A stretch of 64,000 nucleotides of DNA from Megalonaias nervosa. Taxonomy: Eukaryota; Mollusca; Bivalvia; Unionida; Unionidae. The position numbers were made by a program, and so were the translations under genes. Positions within the stretch are counted from its first letter, which is position 1, and each line of letters opens with the position of its first letter. The notes below the pieces were generated by a model. It worked only from the letters and a program-made list of their open reading frames with translations, searched no databases and had not been told where the DNA came from. The stretch lies in the NCBI GenBank assembly GCA_016617855.1, contig JAECUM010096235.1:1-64000 (forward strand), read 5' to 3'. Of this stretch, positions 56,501-62,500 are shown one piece after another.

Positions 56501-59500
56501 ATATAATTATTGACTGTAGCTACATAGGGGCTGGGAACCAAGCTACTGATCATGCATTACAGTGCAGAAATAGCTGAGGGGTTCCAAATGACAACAGCTG
56601 TGTGATTGGGTAATTCAAAATCAAAATATACCATCAAGGGACATCATGCACAGTGCAGAATAAAGAAAAGGATTTGTTGTTAATCGAAAATACTGTTGTT
56701 TTGTTATTACAATGATGGGAATTAGCCAGTACAAAATGTCACTATAATACCAATGCCACAAATATTGAACATTTATACTGAAATGTTCATGAAATGTTCA
56801 AGAACTAACGTTCTAGAAAAGTATTGTACATTCAATCTTGAAAATTCGTCCATTTAACGTTCATGAACTGCTCATGAAATCTTCATGTGCATTTTATGAA
56901 TAGTTCAGGAAAAGTATTGTAGAACAATTTATGGATAATTCAAGAACTGCTCATGACATTTTCACAGGTGTAGTACTGAATGATTTAAAATCTTATGATT
57001 TTTTTCTTTTGATTCTGACTATGATGATTCTTAAAACCCCTAGATGAGCCAGCTGCCTGTATATAGTGTGGAAGTGAAAATCCATTATCTGAATCTAGAA
57101 AAAAAGCAAAATTCTTTTCATGAAAGTCAGAATTTGGTCTAGGTAAATAAAAATTGTTGCTTATAGATGGATCTAAGTTCATACATATGTACATTTTTTC
57201 CACAAATAAAATTACTTGCAAAATAATCACAACACATGTAGGGATTTGCAGATTAGTGATCTCTCTTGAAACCAAGTTCCAGTATGTATGGGGAATGGAT
57301 CTGATTTAGTTCACAACTTACCTGATAACTTGGCTTCTCTTACAATATGTTAAGAACTGATTTAGAATGAGTGAAAGGACAACTAAATATATCTTAGCAA
57401 TCTCGGACTTCAACCTTATAAACCTGATATTAAATTACATACTTGATATCTACGACAAATCCATTTCCTCCAACATTGAGTTTAATGGACTGGGAACCAG
57501 GACTGAGTCCTGAGTATGAGGCTGTCACATGTGTGTTATTGTAGGCTGTAATGGAGGTCACCACATCTCCAATGAAGAGGACAGCTGAACCATTTGCAAA
57601 AGATCCAAATCCCGACCCAGAAATCTCAATGGTGCCATCTGAAAATATCAACAACATGCATACAGATGATTACAACTTTATACTTACAATTTCTGGATGA
57701 TGTATACAACAACAAATGTTCCTAATGCACAATATTTGAAAATAGCCTAACATCATCTTGACAAAAATCATCATCTAATTTTCTCCATACAGAACAATGA
57801 CAGCTATCGTAAGTTATTATTTAGAAGAAACTCCATAGTTACAACTGGGATTGGGTCACAAATTTCACTCAAGTTGAAAAGCATTTTGGGGCATAATCTT
57901 GTAAAACAGCTTGACAAAAGTCTAGTAAAGTGTGAAAACCTTATTATTATTGGTGACTTAAATTTTTCACATACAGGACCTCTCCAAATCCTGATCTTTA
58001 CATGAAATATGCGATATTTTTTTTATCTGACATGCCTAATTAAAGAACTTATGTGTTTTAAGAATAGATGTAATCTCTCTTGTGTTGACCTTATACTTAG
58101 AAATAAACATAACCAATGTATTAATACCTTAAATATGACTACTTGTATTAGTAATTTTCATAATTTAGTCTTGCTCAATTAAGAGACCCTGCATTCTGCA
58201 AGCTGGAAAAAAAAAACATTGTATAGAAGTTTCAAAGCTTCTGATGTGATTGACATTGTAAATGATTTACAAACTGCTCCATTTCCTGCCCTGTCTTCAA
58301 GTAATGACTCTGATCTGTCAACTCGATGTTAATTTTGAAAAAGTTCTGTTAAATGTTATAGACAAACATGATCCAATAAAATAAACATGCCCATATAAAA
58401 AAGCATTACCTTATATAAAGAGAGAACTAAGGAAAGCTATAAATGTTAAACATATGTTGTTTACAAAATACACTCTGTACGGATCAAACAAAGCCTGGAA
58501 AAACTATAGGAAGCATAGAAATTTGGTCAACAAATTAACAAATAAGTTTCTGAGAACTTACTTTTTACAGAGATGTGCAGGGGGCACTAAATCCTGGAAC
58601 CTCATGTTAACTATTACGCCACATTTTTCTAAGAAATGTTCAGTTGGTCAAAATAAGATCATTATCACTGTGGGTACAAAAATTGTAAACAATGACATAG
58701 AAATATGTACAATCTTCAATAATTTTTGTGTAAATGTGGCATTAGACGTTGGTAAGGATGTTCTTTTTGACCCTCTAACCCATCAGTGTATCCAGGCTAT
58801 TAAGTAATAGTAATATGGATACATTTTTTAATTTAAGCAAGTTAATCATGAAGAAGTATATAAAATGATATGTGTAAATTTTTTTTAAAAAGCTACAGGA
58901 GGGGATCACGTTCCTATTAAACTGTTAAAAGCTGGGGCATCAATCCTTGTAGGACATTATTTCAGACTGAATTAACAGAACCATACAATCAAAATATTTT
59001 TACTGATTGTCTAAAGGAAGCTCAAGTAGTTCAAATTTTCAAAAAGGACAATCCTCTTGATAAAAATAATTATAGACCTGTCAGCACTGCATCCATCATA
59101 TTCAAACTTTTTGAGAAATCAATTGAAAACATTTTAAACAAACATTTAGGTGCTTTTCATAATGGCCATGGATGCCAAACACTCTGTTACATTTGCTTGA
59201 AGACTGGGAAAGGCTTTTGAAGAAAACAAATAGTAGCTGCAGTCCTGGTGGATTTATCCAAAGCTTTTGTTTATCGCCCGCATGATATTCTGATTTGAAA
59301 GTTAAGGGCTTATGGTTTGTCAGATGACTCAGTAGGCCTCTTACACTTACACTAGGGCACCCCATGCTTACCAGCTCATCCAACATGGATGTGATCTGTC
59401 ATCTGTTCTTTTCTTACATAATAGTTATAATGAATAAGCCAAGATTTTCCAAGTCTGACTTTGCAAATAGATCATGTGGCTGATTTTATTTTGGCATGAA

Positions 59501-62500
59501 ATATTTATTACTCAAAATACACCTTAATAATTTAACTATCATGAAAAATAACTACAAGTATCTGATTATTTACCAAATATCAACTTTAACACACTTTTTG
59601 TGTTATCCACAATACAAGTAAATGTGTGATTTAAAGACATGCATACAGATCTAAAGCGGTGAACAATCTGCCTTACTCTGAACTCCCAGGGTTGATGGTG
59701 TGACACTGGTGATTGTTGCTGTCAGGGACAAATCATATGTGAAAGAGCTGGGAGAGGTCAGGGTAATGCCATCCTTAGACACAGTCACTGACACTGTCCG
59801 GACTATAGCCTGGGGATAAAGGAGACTACCTCTTTAAGATCATGATAATAAAAGATTCATACACTGGATTTTCACAATTATTTTACAATCGCTAATGCAA
59901 ATGTAACCTGAAAATTAATTTCATTTCCACTTAAATGGATTTGTCTGACTAAAGATATCAAACATGCAAAATCAAATATTATTGGCTCTTCAAATGAAGG
60001 AGTTCATCAACATCATAGTTAGATAGTGATGTTCATGCTTTTTTTATTATTTAAATTTTTTTTATATGTATCTTATATTTCAAAGTACAGTAAAACCTGT
60101 TATGAGACTGCCCCTTCTGCCAACAAAATAGGTCTCTCAAGACAGGTGGTCTCTCATAACAGGTTTGTACAAAAAGACCAGTCTCCAAGGTCCTACAGTT
60201 TCAGAAAAATTTAAAGAAAAATAACCACAATCACTGTACATATATTCTATCCTTTATTAATAGTTGTTGCTAAAATATTATATGCATTCATCTGAAAATG
60301 AAATTATATAGCAATAAAGATATACTTCTATCATTAAACATGAAATCATGTTTACATTTTAAGATCAATGTACGTGTATTTTTAGCATATGAAATCAATT
60401 CTGATTTACTCCTTTTCCTTTATAAAACACCCTAAATTTTTTTTACCAATGTTTAAACCATTATTTTGCGAGTGGTGTGCTCTTTTTCACTTCTTTCAGT
60501 TACAATAATTATTTTCTCCAGCATTGAAATTTGTCTCTTCTTAGTTGGAGGTTCGTCCATTGTTATTAAAGTACTAGGTGTTAACATTATTAGTGCTCAG
60601 ATGTAATATTGACTGGAAAGAAGGTTTTGACTGGGCTTTGGGAAAATATGAAAAATCTATACATATGCATTGCATATCTAACAATTAATGAAATAAAAAG
60701 AAACAGTTATCTCATCCAGAAACAAAATCATTTACTCAGAAACAAGAGTCAATGGCTTAATTCAAAGAAGATATACAGGGTTTAACTCTATAATCAAAGT
60801 GTGTAACCCAGTCACACCAACTTGAATAGATGACAGCTTGGTGATTGGGATGTACTCACTGTAACATCGGGGTAAAAACAACAAACATCACAAGTCTTTA
60901 ACACAATCAATTGAATCCTGCAAATGATTCTCTCTTGCTAGTTTAATAGAAAAAGACCTTATTCACCCTCAGGCAATACGGATTAACTCTAAAGACAAAC
61001 AATATCCACAACCACTACATTAATTTTGACACTACAATAGCAATTCGTGACACATACGTTAGCCTGGATTACAGACTGTAGCATCTATCACTGGCAGCCA
61101 GAATCCATTTTTTTTTTGCTTTTTGTTCTTTTTATGTTTGTTTTTTGTCAGAACAATCGTTACTAATCAAGCAGTCATTGTTACAAATGATTACAGATAG
61201 GTCAGTGGTGCCTATGTTCTCGTGATACAGTCGTTCATAGGGATACTGAGTCCTACTCATACATATGGGCATTATCTATGATAAGACCAGGAACCAGGCT
61301 AAGTGCGAGAATAATCTTTATGTACTTTAGTCTGGTTTACAAAAGAAACTATAAAAAAACTATAAGCATACCTAAAAAATTTCAGATAACGGTAGCCAGC
61401 CTTTTTTGTTTTTTTTTAGAAAGGTATAAGCAGTCATTGTTACAGGGATTAAATAAAGGTCAGTGGAGTTTATCCAACTTTTTGCAATGCGGTCATTCAT
61501 AGAAGTGTTGAAATGCATATTTTGCCACATCGCGGTCGCTGGTCAGGTTCAGCAGGTGGTTGCTCATGACAGAGCATGCATTACGATTGTGTATGGAAAT
61601 GACAGGTGGTCTCTCATAGCAGAGGTCACTCATAACAGGTTTTAACTTTACTGAAAAATGAATATGAAAGTGATTTGTTTGATTTCTTATTCAGAATCAG
61701 GTGCCTTACCATAAAAAAGATTCCTCTATCAAAACCATCATTTAAACTAAATCAGAAATCTGGCAACTTGCTATCAGGGCATTTTTGTACATGGAAAACT
61801 AAAGCATTTGGAGTGACTGATAGTAACCACTCACAGCACCTTAGTTAGAATCTTAATTATCTTGCAAACAGAGCTGACATAATTGTTGCTGTTTGTTGTT
61901 TAATGCAATTTCAAAGCACAAGATAGGATATACTTGGTGACAAGTATAACTGGTGAAAGGAAGAACCCTGAAAAGCCAAAGTAAGAACCACCAATCCACA
62001 GGAATCTACTGACAGCTTTATCACATGCCCACACTGGTAGAGTCCAAGACTCAAACTCATGCGAACAGAGGTGAGATAGCAAAGATAAGTAAAGGTAAAT
62101 ACTTTAGACCACTTGGCCACCAAGGGCCCCTGTTTCAACTGAGATATTAATTTGCTTGAGTTTATTCAACAACTAGTGGAATAGGTATGGATGTTATAGC
62201 GCGATAACAGGAATCTTGCATTGTTTTGAATACACTGAAATTGTTGGGTAATCTGAGGAATAAATAAAATCCTCAAAGAATCATGGTCAGTAACTCATTT
62301 TTAATGCCATAAGGAGATAATGTATATACATGTAGTTGTATAGTTTTCATCAGTTTTAGCACCTCAAAATGGATCTCACTGATCTTAAATCTCTATGGCT
62401 GGCACCCTTGGAACTGAAACAATGCACAAATGACTTAAAACTGGCACTCCCAAATTTGGAATAGGCTGAACAGGAATCCTAAATTCAGATAAATATAGTA

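Larger units (their letters stand above)
51372..57442 (-). other. Intron 4
   Basis: GT-AG intron of about 6.1 kb containing SINE copy E (about 51907-52143), a pogo-type element (about 53077-55339) and a TTCWWGAA-rich segment (55354-56975). Nothing recognised in 52150-53070 apart from low-complexity AT-rich sequence with a GGACAGATGGATGGACTGAC string near 52835. Confidence 0.85.
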
